Counted from the stretch's first letter, positions 1 to 9,039 are shown. The stretch is 64,000 nt of DNA from Mariniblastus sp. (GCA_029251085.1 JAQXDZ010000081.1:1-64000), one strand, 5' to 3'. Notes: generated by a model not told the origin, from the sequence alone. Made by a program: numbers and translations.

Positions 1-315
1 CGATTCGATTATCGACATCTCTCGACCGTCTACCCACCCTCAGAATCCTAACCACGACCCCCCGTGCCTTCGCACTGGTTCCATAAGTTAGCCCTCTGTT
101 GCGCGAGATGAAAAATGGGTGTGAGAGTGGGGAAGTTAAGGGTCAACTTTTTTAATTCACTTCGAGCCAGCACCGAAACCGACCTGATGGATGAGCATGG
201 ATTACGACGCGCTTGCCAGTGGGCTGGCAACAGCGCGGCCACAGCAATGAAGAACTATGCACTGGTTCGGAAAACAGACTTCACCGATGCCCGCTACTCC
301 GCGGTCAATAAATCC

Positions 316-362
316 GACGCAAAATCCGACGCACTAAACGCGAGTGACGCAAAATCCGACGC
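316..362. repeat. 17-bp direct repeat in the integrase tail
   Basis: The 17-mer gacgcaaaatccgacgc occurs at 316-332 and again at 346-362, 30 bp apart. It encodes the repeated SDAKSDA tail of the integrase remnant. Confidence 0.7.
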
Positions 363-406
363 TGAACCGGCAAGCACCCAAGAGCACGGACTCAAGAAAA
401 ACCAAC

Positions 407-447
407 GAAAAAAGCACCGTCGAGAATCAGAGAGACTCGACGGTGCT
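407..447 (-). terminator. Rho-independent terminator of tRNA-Val
   Basis: Perfect 12-bp inverted repeat, 413-424 against 436-447, with an 11-nt loop. On the minus strand it is followed by a run of six T residues (408-413). It starts 6 nt past the tRNA-Val 3' end, so it should end that transcript. Confidence 0.85.
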
Positions 448-453
448 ATGAAG

Positions 454-527
454 TGGGCGTTGAGGGACTCGAACCCCCGACCCTCTCGGTGTAAACGAGA
501 TGCTCTAGCCAACTGAGCTAAACGCCC
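454..527 (-). tRNA. tRNA-Val (anticodon TAC)
   Basis: The reverse complement folds as a standard 74-nt tRNA. It has a 7-bp acceptor stem (GGGCGTT/AACGCCC), a D arm with AGCTCAGTTGGC, anticodon loop TTTACAC giving TAC, and a T arm with GGTTCGAGTCC. The discriminator base is A and no CCA is encoded. Its own promoter and terminator flank it, so it is a single-gene unit. The integrase remnant abuts the 3' side, the usual target side for integrative elements. Confidence 0.97.
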
Positions 528-536
528 GAGGACAAT

Positions 537-566
537 ACTTTATTGTCTCGCTGGGTTACTTGTCAA
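537..566 (-). promoter_or_regulatory. Sigma70-type promoter of tRNA-Val
   Basis: On the minus strand there is a perfect -35 TTGACA (561-566), an 18-nt spacer and a -10 TAAAGT (537-542, 4 of 6 matches). This puts transcription start about 3 nt before the mature tRNA. The -10 lies inside a perfect 7-bp palindrome with a 3-nt centre (531-547). Confidence 0.65.
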
Positions 567-595
567 TCGCCTATCGGACTAAATTAAGTACCGAA

Positions 596-1348
596 TTAAT
601 TAGGCAGTAGGACAGAATCAATGACGTGAATCACACCATTTTTAAGCATGATATCAGTTTCGGTAACCATCGCATCGTTAACCTTCACTTCGTCTTTAGG
701 ATTCCAACCTTTGTCTTCATGATTCTTTGTAACTGAAATTTTCACAGAATTGCCACCCGCCGTCTCTGCTGATTTCAATTTCATCACATCAGCCGAACTA
801 ACTTTCTTTGGCACTGCGTGGTACATGAGAATTCCAGCAAGCTTCTCTTTATTTTCAGGCTTCAGCAAATCTTTAACCGTCCCCTCGGGAAGCTTCGCAA
901 ACGCGGCCTCCGTGGGAACGAAGAGTGTGACGTCTTGTTCGGTTTGGGACAACGGTGCAACCAAATCAGCGGCCTTTGCTGCCGCCAAAAGTGTTTTAAG
1001 CTCGGCTGCCTCAATCGCTTCAGCAAGCGTCATCGCTTGAACTTTGTCAAACGCGCTCAAAAACTCAGGGATCATCACTTCATTCTCAAAGGCCTTTTTA
1101 TCGGCACCTTCTTTTGACTTGAAATCCGCAGTTAAAGACTTTGAATCAAATTGGCTCATCAAAAGACGCCCATACACGTTCCGGTCGCTCTTTTTCTTGC
1201 CATGGCAAGTGTTGCAACTAATTGATCGATCCGGATATTTCGCGGCTAGTTGCTTCTTGAATACGCTATGTGCCGACGCTGGAACGGTAAACACAAGGGT
1301 ACAAACTACGACTAACAATGCACAAAAAAGACTTTTGCCTCGATTCAC
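596..1348 (-). CDS. Secreted fasciclin-domain protein with one heme-binding CXXCH
   Basis: 250 residues. An N-terminal signal peptide (Lys/Arg then a hydrophobic run ending at PASA, ~1-26) indicates export. A single CNTCH motif at ~45-49 is the class I c-type heme attachment signature. From ~105 to the end is a fasciclin (FAS1) fold, with the LFVPTEAAF box and the closing GVIHVIDSVLLP box. FAS1 domains mediate adhesion or ligand binding. A single covalent heme before one is unusual and suggests a periplasmic redox or heme-sensing role, which is inference. The gene stands alone, with no neighbour of related function. The ATG start is chosen because it gives a well-formed signal peptide. Confidence 0.85.
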   Translation of the reverse strand: MNRGKSLFCALLVVVCTLVFTVPASAHSVFKKQLAAKYPDRSISCNTCHGKKKSDRNVYGRLLMSQFDSKSLTADFKSKEGADKKAFENEVMIPEFLSAFDKVQAMTLAEAIEAAELKTLLAAAKAADLVAPLSQTEQDVTLFVPTEAAFAKLPEGTVKDLLKPENKEKLAGILMYHAVPKKVSSADVMKLKSAETAGGNSVKISVTKNHEDKGWNPKDEVKVNDAMVTETDIMLKNGVIHVIDSVLLPN

Positions 1349-1636
1349 GTCGGTTACTCCTAAATTTTTTGGTTTTTCAGTCGGTTCGTTGGATCTGTGG
1401 TCACGCTCATATCATTTTTCGACGATTGAGCCCCGACAATCCTCTCTATTTTGCCACAAGTTTTGGATTAGGCAACCTTTATCCCGTGGAAAAACCATAC
1501 GAAACGAGTTGTATCAAGCTTCACATCTTATAACCGTACCAGCAGGCATCCAAAGCTTAAGAGTAGCTAATTTGCGACTCAAACCGCACCCTTTGTACGT
1601 CTCAGATTACGGCTAGTCTGGCCATCCAACTATCAA

Positions 1637-1891
1637 TTACCGCGGCGTTCGCCCCAAATCGCGAGCTTGTTGCCACTCTGGTAGCGGTTCATCCTGAAAA
1701 TCATGGTCGGTGAAGTTAATCCAGTAATGAACTGGATCTTCAATGGCCGCCGAGTGGCTATCGGCACCATTAGCGATGAATTCTTTTCCGCACCTCAAAC
1801 ACTCCGTAGTGCGTCCCAAACAGTCAATATTAAGCTGTTTTTTCATCGCACAACCTGGACAAGACACGATAAAAACTGGGATGTTTGGCAT
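1637..1891 (-). CDS. Small Zn-ribbon protein
   Basis: 84 residues with two Cys pairs, CPGC (~11-14) and CLRC (~35-38), spaced as in a zinc ribbon that binds one Zn by four Cys. After ~45 the sequence is acidic and aromatic with no recognisable domain. There is no signal peptide, so it should be cytosolic. Short zinc-ribbon proteins of this kind are frequent in planctomycetes, but I cannot assign a partner. Support is the conserved-looking Cys spacing and a clean ORF in a gap between larger genes on the same strand. It could still be a chance ORF. Confidence 0.5.
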   Translation of the reverse strand: MPNIPVFIVSCPGCAMKKQLNIDCLGRTTECLRCGKEFIANGADSHSAAIEDPVHYWINFTDHDFQDEPLPEWQQARDLGRTPR

Positions 1892-2149
1892 TTAGCTCTC
1901 TGTTCATTCTTGAATAGACTCTTCGTAATGCACCTCCAATTGTACTCATCTTGCCCGTCGCCCCAATATCGATTTCCCGTTCGTTTTGACAGTACAACTA
2001 AACATCGACCCAACAACGATCAAGAGTTGCAAACGAACCGACGGCACCGGCCTGGTAGATTTTCATTGGATCAACCCAAAACAAACCAGATTGGGGACCT
2101 GAATCGTGGGAGGCTAAGCATTTTGCCTCATTGAATTTGCCAGCAATGG

Positions 2150-3775
2150 CTACCGCGGTTTCGCAGGAAGTGAAAACTCTTCGGCAATCTCATCTCCTCC
2201 CGGCCCCACTTTGACCGGTTGAAATCCGAAACCACCGGAGTCGGAAATTAAATCCTCATCACTTGCCAGGATTGTTTGTTCGATCAACGCCGTCACGTCC
2301 ATCAAATCGACCAGAAGTTGCTGATGAGAATATCCAGATTCGTTCGGGCCATAAACTTCGACTCGGCCGAAAACACGACCTTCGGACACCAACGGGATCT
2401 GAGAATACCACTGTTGATTATCAGTACGATTAGCATCTGAACGACGAAGAGTTGCATGAAAAGACTCGTGCAGCCATGGAGCGTTCAGATCAAGCGTAAT
2501 CTCGTTCAAACCCTTAGTGTCTGCAAACACACAGAGCATTTTCCAAATATCCTGCCAGTCTCGACTTCCTTGAACGTGAACCGAAGCTTGCTGATAATTC
2601 AAGCCATTGGCCGATGGCATTTTCAAGAACGACTTCGCGATCGTGGAAGCCCGTCGGCTAATCAATTGATACTCAGCCACACCAAAAATCTTACTCGCAA
2701 TCATCACAACAACCACAATTAGAATCGACGCCAAAGCATATGCTGGTTGTTGGTTCACTAGACTCAAAACGGCGCCTGCCGCAGTTGTCGTGCATAACAT
2801 AGCCACCCACAGCAAACTCACTCTCGGACTATACCCACGCTTCATCAATGAATGATGCAGATGCCCACGGTCAACCTCGAAGATGCTTCTGCCCATCAAA
2901 CGCCGGCGAATAACAGCTGCTGCCGAATCAAGAAACGGAATAGCCAACAACGCAACGGGAGCAAAAAAAGCGATTGCTGAATTTTGCTTAAACGTACATG
3001 AAATCGCTAATGCGCTCAGCACAAAACCTATCAACATACTGCCGGCATCGCCAAGATAGATTTTTGCAGGCGGAAAATTGAATCGCAGAAACCCGACCAG
3101 TGCCCCGGCCATCGAAGCGGAAATCAAAGCGGTCAACCATTGCTCCTGATAGATCGCCATCAAGCTCAAAGCCAGACTCATGACGACTCCCACCGTTCCA
3201 GCAATGCCGTCCGCACCGTCAAGTAAATTCACCGAGTTGATCGCCGCCAAAACCCAGGCGTAAACAAACAACACAGAAAAGATGCCAAATTCAATTTTGT
3301 ACCCCGCGACGGTCACTTCACTGAAATGATAGCCAAAAATGATTAACGTCGTCACCGCCACTGCCTGACCAACAAGTTTCTGCCGGCCACGCAATTGAAA
3401 TCGATCGTCCAGCACTCCAACACCGACGAGAATAACACTGCCAACCAGAAGTCCGATCAGTCCCAAGTAATCACTCTCTCTCATCGTTAGCTCAAAAGAG
3501 TTCACCTCGAACGGCAAGCGAGCCATCAGATCTTCCATCCATTGCCCAAACAGGACTTGGCATTCATTACCTCCGTAAACAGAAAGTGGCACCGCCAAAA
3601 TCATCGTTAGCAGAACAGCCACGCCACCGACCATTGGAATCGCAGACTTATGCAGTTTTCGTTGTCGGTCTGGTCGGTCAACGATATTCAATCGCCGCGC
3701 AACAATAGCCAGTCGAGGCACCAAAAGCATGGCTCCGAAAATCGACACGACAAATGCGAAAATGACCGACAGCAT
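2150..3775 (-). CDS. WecA/MraY-family undecaprenyl-phosphate sugar-1-phosphate transferase
   Basis: 541 residues, polytopic. It carries the family's catalytic blocks: DRPDRQRK (~33-40), VLDDR (~121-125), NLLDGADGIAG (~183-193, a nucleophile/Mg site), KIYLGDAGS (~238-246) and DRGHLHH (~302-308). The DRGHLHH form is typical of WecA/TagO-type GlcNAc-1-phosphate transferases rather than MraY. It would start lipid-linked polysaccharide synthesis at the inner membrane by moving a sugar phosphate from UDP-sugar to undecaprenyl phosphate. Beyond the last helix, ~375-541 is a soluble extension of unknown role, longer than in typical members. The upstream same-strand gene is an O-antigen polymerase homologue, so the two likely serve surface polysaccharide assembly. 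Confidence 0.88.
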   Translation of the reverse strand: MLSVIFAFVVSIFGAMLLVPRLAIVARRLNIVDRPDRQRKLHKSAIPMVGGVAVLLTMILAVPLSVYGGNECQVLFGQWMEDLMARLPFEVNSFELTMRESDYLGLIGLLVGSVILVGVGVLDDRFQLRGRQKLVGQAVAVTTLIIFGYHFSEVTVAGYKIEFGIFSVLFVYAWVLAAINSVNLLDGADGIAGTVGVVMSLALSLMAIYQEQWLTALISASMAGALVGFLRFNFPPAKIYLGDAGSMLIGFVLSALAISCTFKQNSAIAFFAPVALLAIPFLDSAAAVIRRRLMGRSIFEVDRGHLHHSLMKRGYSPRVSLLWVAMLCTTTAAGAVLSLVNQQPAYALASILIVVVVMIASKIFGVAEYQLISRRASTIAKSFLKMPSANGLNYQQASVHVQGSRDWQDIWKMLCVFADTKGLNEITLDLNAPWLHESFHATLRRSDANRTDNQQWYSQIPLVSEGRVFGRVEVYGPNESGYSHQQLLVDLMDVTALIEQTILASDEDLISDSGGFGFQPVKVGPGGDEIAEEFSLPAKPR

Positions 3776-3826
3776 CTACAGACTTATCCAATTAAAAAAA
3801 CAATGGGACTTATACTTCTTTGCAAA

Positions 3827-6556
3827 CTAATCCGATTTCCCGCTTGCTGAGATTTCCGACTCAATTTCTTCCACCAGTCTACCATAACCAGCTTTTTTAG
3901 GGCCGCGCAATTTTAGTACTTTAGCCAGAGCGAGGGCCTCGTCCAGTCGCCCTAGACCCTTCAAAAGCAGGGTGATTTCATATTTGACAGCAAGGTCGTT
4001 TGGATCACGTTTTCCCGCAGTCTGATACGCATCCAACGCCAATTCCAGTTCACCCTGTTTCGCTCGAATTTCACCTAACAAAATATTATCTTCGCGTTTG
4101 GGATATTGAATTTCTAAAACGACACTTGCGGCCCGCTCCAAAAACTCTCCCCTTTGAGGGCTATCCTCTGACATATATTGATCGACATAATCAAGAATCA
4201 TTTGGCCGTCATCTGGAATTATTTCCAGTATCTTCTCTTCCGATACCGCCACAATATTTCGACTGGTTCGCCCGGTTAGGATTTTCATTAATTTCTGATA
4301 ACCCCTTGGGTCCAGTTTTAAATATTGGTTCAAGTGGCCAATCGAACCTGCAACCAACCCAGACTGAAGATAATAAATCCCCGCAACCTTTTGAAATGCA
4401 GGGTTACCTGGAGCCAAACTCAACGCGCGCTCCATATCTACATCACCCGAGCGAGCCTCTCCAATCACTCCTTTTATTTCTCCAATTCGCAGATGCACTA
4501 ACGGTTGGATTGGCGAGGATTCGCGACTGTACTTAAAATACGTCAAGGCCCATGGCAAATCCTCACTTATCGCAGGCTGATTTAAGAATTTAACCAGATC
4601 ATACCGCGATTCGATGCGTTGAAAATAACAGGCCGTCTCCTGCACCCTCTGGACATGAGTCAGATTCCAGAGGTTCTCTGAAAACTGAGCTTGCCGTTTT
4701 GAGTCCATCAATGCAAAAGCATCCTGGAACTCAACAGAATCCGTCATTGAATCGTAGAGCTGCAAACGCGATCGGTGCATCCACAGGTCACCAAGATAAT
4801 TCATACACTCTGCAGTAGGCGTTCGCTGAATCAAACGGGTTAACGCCCCAATCCGATCCGTGGTCTTTTCAAGATCCATATTTTCGCGATTCAGGCGACT
4901 GATCCGCGGTCTCATGTATTGATCAAGCTGCGCTCTTCTGTACAAATCCAACGCAACCATCGTCGAAGCAGCGAACAGAATCAAGACGATGAACTGCACA
5001 ACATAATTAGGACATTGAAACTGCAAGAAAGACGGTTTCTTGAGTCGCCCGCTTAGGGCATGAGCCTGGTAAGCTAAAAAGCCCATCAGTACTGAGAGCA
5101 ACAGCATATTGGAAGCGATGTACAATCCAAAATCAAAACAAGAAACAGTCGCTTGTGAAAAAATCACAAATACCCCCATCGTGCCGACGCCGATGGTGGT
5201 TGGTGAGGCCCCCTCACGAAGCGCGAATGCGGCATTCTGATAAACCAGCAACCAGGCTGCAAGAAACAGAACCAACCCAATCCATCCGGCTTCCACCAAC
5301 GCTTGAAAATACTGATTTTCAGCGTAAACAAAAACCCCCACTTCCCGACCACTACGATAAAGGCGATGGACATTACGGTAAGATCCCAATCCAGATCCAG
5401 CGAATCCCATTTCGGCAACTGCGGGCCAAGTGTCTTTCCAGTTTTGGATGCGTGCATCCGAACTCTCAATGGTTGTCGTGTCCATGCGATCGAAGCGATC
5501 AATCAGTTCATCACTAAATCCGATCCATCCAAACAACAGGACTGAGATGATAAATACGGGTGCCAGAACAATGCCAAAATTCTTGGGCTGACGTATCACA
5601 CCAAAAACAAAAACCGTACCTATGACCGCAACTAGTAATCCAATGACTCCGCCGCGGGAAAGCGTCGAAGGTATGGCAGCGGCAATCATGACCAACATAA
5701 AAAGAACCGCCAACTTCGTTGCGGTCAAATCACGCAGCACTTCCAAAAATTGAAATTTCCAACGACGCCAGACGGGCATCTCGCGTCCTAAAATTGGACT
5801 TGGCCCATCGGAAGCACTCTTCGACATCACGATCACAAAAAGACCGATGCAACATCCGAGGCACATCAGTAAATACCCAGCAGCGTTATTCCGATTAACG
5901 AAAGGTCCGAAAGGGGCTCCTCCAAATATTTCATGGAACCAAAACATTTTCCCGTTGTCCGTCAACTTGTGAATGATCCCGAAAAAACTAATCGCGAATC
6001 CATTTATCGACACCGCAGACAGCAACAACACAACATCCCGCTTCGCTCGAAAATACCGGGCTCCCATTAGCAGCGCGGATAATGCGATTAACAGTAATCT
6101 AACCTGCCCCCACGTCGCCTCTCGATCAAGCGAAACGGATACGCTCGCATCTGCATCGCCAGAATACTCTTGGTAAATCTCAACCTGCCTGCCTAAGACT
6201 AAATCTGCCAATGAGCTGGGCAATGTCCAGATTTGAAATAGCCCCACTGCGATCCCAAGAAATACCAACACAGAAACATAAGGGAATACCTGGGAATTCT
6301 TTCGATTGAGAGCAGTTTCGAACCACCAAAATGCCATCCCCACCATTAACGCCAGCGTGATTGTGCACTGAGCCCAGTTTTCAACACTTGCAAAAAACCA
6401 AGGGGAAAGGACGACTGCTAAAATTAACGCCAGCCGACCGGGCCATTCAAACAACTCGGAGGTAGACAGACGTTTCCTGTTTTTTCCACTTCCGTCTCCC
6501 TGGGACGTCGAATTTTCAAACGTCTCTTGCAAACTTGGAATTTTGGACTGATTCAT
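3827..6556 (-). CDS. O-antigen ligase/polymerase-family membrane protein with C-terminal TPRs
   Basis: About 909 residues from the chosen ATG. Another in-frame ATG lies 27 codons upstream (6637); I prefer the inner one because the extra residues look non-coding, but neither start has a clear Shine-Dalgarno site. The N-terminal half has roughly ten or more hydrophobic helices and a Wzy_C-like core (SRGG near the large loop, then GSGLGSYRN and a YAENQYFQALVEAG segment), as in O-antigen ligases/polymerases. From ~690 (full-frame numbering) to the end are TPR-like helical pairs (for example LAPGNPAFQKVAGIYYLQSG and DPNDLAVKYEITLLLKGLGR), probably periplasmic. It would polymerise or ligate lipid-linked glycans. 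It lies 51 bp upstream of the WecA-like gene on the same strand, so they are probably co-transcribed. Confidence 0.85.
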   Translation of the reverse strand: MNQSKIPSLQETFENSTSQGDGSGKNRKRLSTSELFEWPGRLALILAVVLSPWFFASVENWAQCTITLALMVGMAFWWFETALNRKNSQVFPYVSVLVFLGIAVGLFQIWTLPSSLADLVLGRQVEIYQEYSGDADASVSVSLDREATWGQVRLLLIALSALLMGARYFRAKRDVVLLLSAVSINGFAISFFGIIHKLTDNGKMFWFHEIFGGAPFGPFVNRNNAAGYLLMCLGCCIGLFVIVMSKSASDGPSPILGREMPVWRRWKFQFLEVLRDLTATKLAVLFMLVMIAAAIPSTLSRGGVIGLLVAVIGTVFVFGVIRQPKNFGIVLAPVFIISVLLFGWIGFSDELIDRFDRMDTTTIESSDARIQNWKDTWPAVAEMGFAGSGLGSYRNVHRLYRSGREVGVFVYAENQYFQALVEAGWIGLVLFLAAWLLVYQNAAFALREGASPTTIGVGTMGVFVIFSQATVSCFDFGLYIASNMLLLSVLMGFLAYQAHALSGRLKKPSFLQFQCPNYVVQFIVLILFAASTMVALDLYRRAQLDQYMRPRISRLNRENMDLEKTTDRIGALTRLIQRTPTAECMNYLGDLWMHRSRLQLYDSMTDSVEFQDAFALMDSKRQAQFSENLWNLTHVQRVQETACYFQRIESRYDLVKFLNQPAISEDLPWALTYFKYSRESSPIQPLVHLRIGEIKGVIGEARSGDVDMERALSLAPGNPAFQKVAGIYYLQSGLVAGSIGHLNQYLKLDPRGYQKLMKILTGRTSRNIVAVSEEKILEIIPDDGQMILDYVDQYMSEDSPQRGEFLERAASVVLEIQYPKREDNILLGEIRAKQGELELALDAYQTAGKRDPNDLAVKYEITLLLKGLGRLDEALALAKVLKLRGPKKAGYGRLVEEIESEISASGKSD

Positions 6557-6637
6557 TGCGTTGGAAGCAAATAAGCTTGATGAGAAGTTTGAGCTCCAGA
6601 ACAGTCGAATGCTGGCCTGGAAGGTACCGTATCCCAT

Positions 6638-6993
6638 TCAACGGGCGTCGATAGGATAACCCCAACGATTATAGATAGGCCGAGAAATCAATAACAGAAA
6701 GCAAATTCGAATAATCTGCAAAAACTACCAACCGGGTGATAAGTATGCGGGATGAAAGAGACCTTACCCCCAAATTCCGATTGCCACCGGGAGTGACTGG
6801 AGGGAATTTTTCCCGGGGCAAAGGATCGCCAAGAAAATCGTGGAGCCGTCGCGTCCCCAACCCTGCGGAACAAACTAAATGACCCCTACAATCGGCAGGG
6901 AACCTCGCAGGGCTTGGCTTCGCCGAAGAAATCTCAAATCCGCGCAAGAAGAGTTCTCTGAGCGTTATGACCAGACATTACAGCCTGAGTCGC
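6638..6993. other. Non-coding gap
   Basis: 356 bp between two same-strand genes. I see no convincing ORF, RNA or terminator. It only holds a short palindrome GGGAATTTTTCCC at 6802-6814, and presumably contains the promoter for the O-antigen gene. Confidence 0.5.
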
Positions 6994-7497
6994 CTATGCG
7001 CGAGGATCGAGGGAATTGGTGTAGAGCACAACCAAAGTTCCTGCCGCAAGAAGACTCCACGGCAACCAATCTTGAGGGCGAAAGACACCCGTCTTGTCTG
7101 GGCCTATTACAGTCGTCTGGCTTTGCTGTTTAGGCTTTGGCGTTGCCATCGGTGCAATTTCAGACCTGCGTTGCCCGAAACCGGCGAGGCTAAACTCCGA
7201 CCGTTGATTTCCATTTTGCCGGCGATAATTATTTTCAGTTCCATAGGGATCACCAAAACTGGATGAACCAAACCCGGAATTTCGCGTCGTCGACCGCGGG
7301 GCTTGATAACCAGCCTGCGCCATTCGGAAGCCCTCGTTGGTTGGCGTGGTGATCTTGTCTGCAGGACCATCAAAAAGCATCGCCGCTACGAAGTTCGGAA
7401 CCCGCGCACCATGAATAACAAATTGTTGTGTCACCAAACACTCAAGTCCAGTGATAATCAACATGATACCTACTGCAAAAAAGAAGGCACGCCACAT
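6994..7497 (-). CDS. Conserved two-helix membrane protein of planctomycete type (unknown function)
   Basis: 167 residues. It opens with a helix (WRAFFFAVGIMLIITGLECL) and closes with a second (PWSLLAAGTLVVLYT) after the segment RPQDWLPWS. A polar Gly/Ser/Arg-rich linker of ~100 residues lies between. The WRAFF start and the W-PWSLL-AG end resemble a short membrane-protein family I associate with planctomycetes; that is recall, not a search. With both ends in the membrane, the linker probably faces the periplasm. It is divergent from the response-regulator gene. Function is unknown. Confidence 0.75.
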   Translation of the reverse strand: MWRAFFFAVGIMLIITGLECLVTQQFVIHGARVPNFVAAMLFDGPADKITTPTNEGFRMAQAGYQAPRSTTRNSGFGSSSFGDPYGTENNYRRQNGNQRSEFSLAGFGQRRSEIAPMATPKPKQQSQTTVIGPDKTGVFRPQDWLPWSLLAAGTLVVLYTNSLDPRA

Positions 7498-7914
7498 GTC
7501 TCAATCCTCGAAATATTCAAACTTATTAGGGTCGTTAGCATGTTCACCCATTGTTGTTATCGGATTCGGCGATCACACAAAGTGACTTTATTGCCCGATC
7601 TAGTTACCAGCACTACAGTCGTAATACCAACTACAGTCCCTACTCAAGACACCTCAAACGCACGCAAGGCTGCTCCTCAAGCGATCTGGATAAACCGGTT
7701 CAATTCCCCAACAGCCTCAGAAACTTATTCGTTCACAAATATCGGGATTTTTCCGAATAACTGGGGGGACTTGTGGTAAGCCTCGTCGGTGGCGAGTATC
7801 ATACGGCAGCCAAGGTGGGAATTACGGCCACAGCAAAGTTGCAGTTCCCGCCCGAGCCAACTGGTCTCACGCCTATTATTACCTGCATTCGCCTCGCCCA
7901 ACCCATCAATTGAG
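7498..7914. other. Divergent promoter region
   Basis: 417 bp between the minus-strand two-helix protein gene and the plus-strand response regulator. Several frames stay open, but none has domain-like sequence. The response-regulator frame extends 42 codons upstream of its likely ATG without recognisable content. No operator or hairpin stands out. Confidence 0.5.
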
Positions 7915-8328
7915 ATGTCGAACCAACCCAACCCCGAAACCGATGAGCCTGATTCTTCGAATGAGAATCCGCACATTCTTATCATTGATGATGATGTCGA
8001 AGTTACGGAATCTATTCGTCAGGCGCTGATCGCTTCCGGTTACTCGGTTTCGGTCGCACTTGATGGAAATCAGGGACTGGCCTACACCGAGGCAAAATCA
8101 CCCGACCTACTGATTTTGGATATCATGATGCCAAGACGTAGCGGTTTTTTGGTACTCGAAAGATTGAGGCAGAACGACAACACACCGATTCCTGTGATTA
8201 TGATCACGGGGAACGAGGGATCGCGTCATCGTGAGTACGCTGAGATGTTAGGAGTCAACGACTACATCAACAAACCGTTTACAATGGATCGCCTGCTCAA
8301 TAGCATTAGCGATTTACTTAACCAGTAA
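7915..8328 (+). CDS. Single-domain response regulator (CheY-like receiver)
   Basis: 137 residues from the ATG at 7915. The frame is open further up, but the receiver fold begins just after this start. The acidic pocket IDDD (~22-25), the phospho-acceptor Asp in LLILDIMMP, a Thr in MITGN and the Lys in YINKPFT are all present, so it should be phosphorylatable. No output domain follows, so it probably acts by protein contact, as CheY or a phosphorelay intermediate does. No histidine kinase is in the window. Its 3' end faces csrA, with fliW beyond, which makes a motility or post-transcriptional link possible but unproven. Confidence 0.9.
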   Translation: MSNQPNPETDEPDSSNENPHILIIDDDVEVTESIRQALIASGYSVSVALDGNQGLAYTEAKSPDLLILDIMMPRRSGFLVLERLRQNDNTPIPVIMITGNEGSRHREYAEMLGVNDYINKPFTMDRLLNSISDLLNQ

Positions 8329-8464
8329 ATCGTCCTTGAGTAATCTTTCCAACCTGGCGATCGAGGTCTGCAGGACCAAAGAGTGGTTTGGAAAACTAGC
8401 GCTAACGCCAGCGAAAAGTTTGTGCCACGAATGTGTTCTAAAATGAACACCTTCACTTGGCGGT

Positions 8465-8680
8465 TTACTTTCCGATGTCGCGTGTCTCAGATGGCCCTAA
8501 ACGACTCGCTTTTTGATTTTCAAGCTTTATCGCGTCGTAGACTTCCTGTCGATGGACTGGAATTTCCTGAGGAGCATCGATTCCCAAACGGACCTTGTCT
8601 CCCCGGATATCTACAATGGTGATCATGACGTTATCGCCGATCATGATGCTTTCGTCTCTGTGCCGCGACAAGACCAGCAT
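8465..8680 (-). CDS. csrA: CsrA carbon storage/translational regulator
   Basis: 71 residues starting MLVLSRHRDESIMIG, the diagnostic CsrA N-terminus. The core VRLGIDAP-EIPVHRQEVY follows, with the RNA-contacting Arg in VHRQEV. The frame is open 12 codons further upstream, but the ATG at 8680 is fixed by homology and by a strong AAGGAG about 7 nt before it. CsrA binds ANGGA motifs in mRNA leaders and blocks or stabilises translation. In flagellated bacteria it is antagonised by FliW, whose gene is next upstream on the same strand. The C-terminal ~20 residues are a longer, polar tail than in E. coli CsrA (61 residues). Confidence 0.97.
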   Translation of the reverse strand: MLVLSRHRDESIMIGDNVMITIVDIRGDKVRLGIDAPQEIPVHRQEVYDAIKLENQKASRLGPSETRDIGK

Positions 8681-9039
8681 GGCTGGCTCCTTAAATCTTA
8701 ATATGAATTCCAACAAAGTCGCCTAACGGAAACCTTCCCGTTATCTGCGAGCAAACAAAAATCTTTGCAATCCTTTGCTGTGGGGTTTACTCCGTATCCA
8801 ATCGCGGAAACGGAGCAAAACAATACTCCCTGCATTCATCGGCCTAGCCGTAGTGAACCATTGAGAAAAGCGACTTACTTGTCTGATGTTCCGTGAATGC
8901 GGAATATCACGCCGGTGTTATTCCGTTCATAACGACTGAACGGCCAGTACATCTCTAAATAATTGACCTGACAACAGTCAGAGTAACGCGCTATTACTAA
9001 CAGAAAGAGCGGTTATTGCGAGATCGTCACGCGACCAAA
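8681..9039. promoter_or_regulatory. fliW-csrA intergenic/leader region
   Basis: 359 bp upstream of csrA on its strand. In csrA sense orientation it contains three ACGGA pentamers (plus-strand TCCGT at 8791, 8890 and 8922) in addition to the AAGGA of the csrA ribosome binding site. It also has a 6-bp inverted repeat at 8923-8928/8938-8943 and a TAACGG/CCGTTA hairpin about 45 nt before the start. It may hold a csrA promoter and CsrA autoregulatory sites. No gene is seen. Confidence 0.4.

Larger units (their letters stand above)
115..453 (+). pseudogene. C-terminal remnant of a tyrosine recombinase/integrase
   Basis: A stop codon at 109-111 truncates this frame on the left. The first ~50 residues match the C-terminal end of planctomycete-type site-specific integrases: a segment like the HxxR box (NSLRAS, with Asn where His is usual), then CQWAGNS, then the presumed nucleophilic Tyr in KNYALV. 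The N-terminal DNA-binding and core catalytic parts are absent, so it cannot be an active recombinase. After the homology comes a low-complexity tail of repeated KSDA/SDA units. The open frame then runs on through the antisense of tRNA-Val to 516, which is not real coding, so I end the feature at the tRNA. The lesion next to a tRNA fits an old integration event, but only one junction is visible. Confidence 0.55.

Noticed and set aside
454-516. Continuation of the integrase reading frame through the tRNA-Val antisense strand.
   Set aside because: The peptide there is the familiar translation of a tRNA complement; the tRNA, promoter and terminator explain the sequence fully.
8724-8745. Rho-independent terminator upstream of csrA.
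   Set aside because: Only a 6-bp TAACGG/CCGTTA stem and no T run on either strand.
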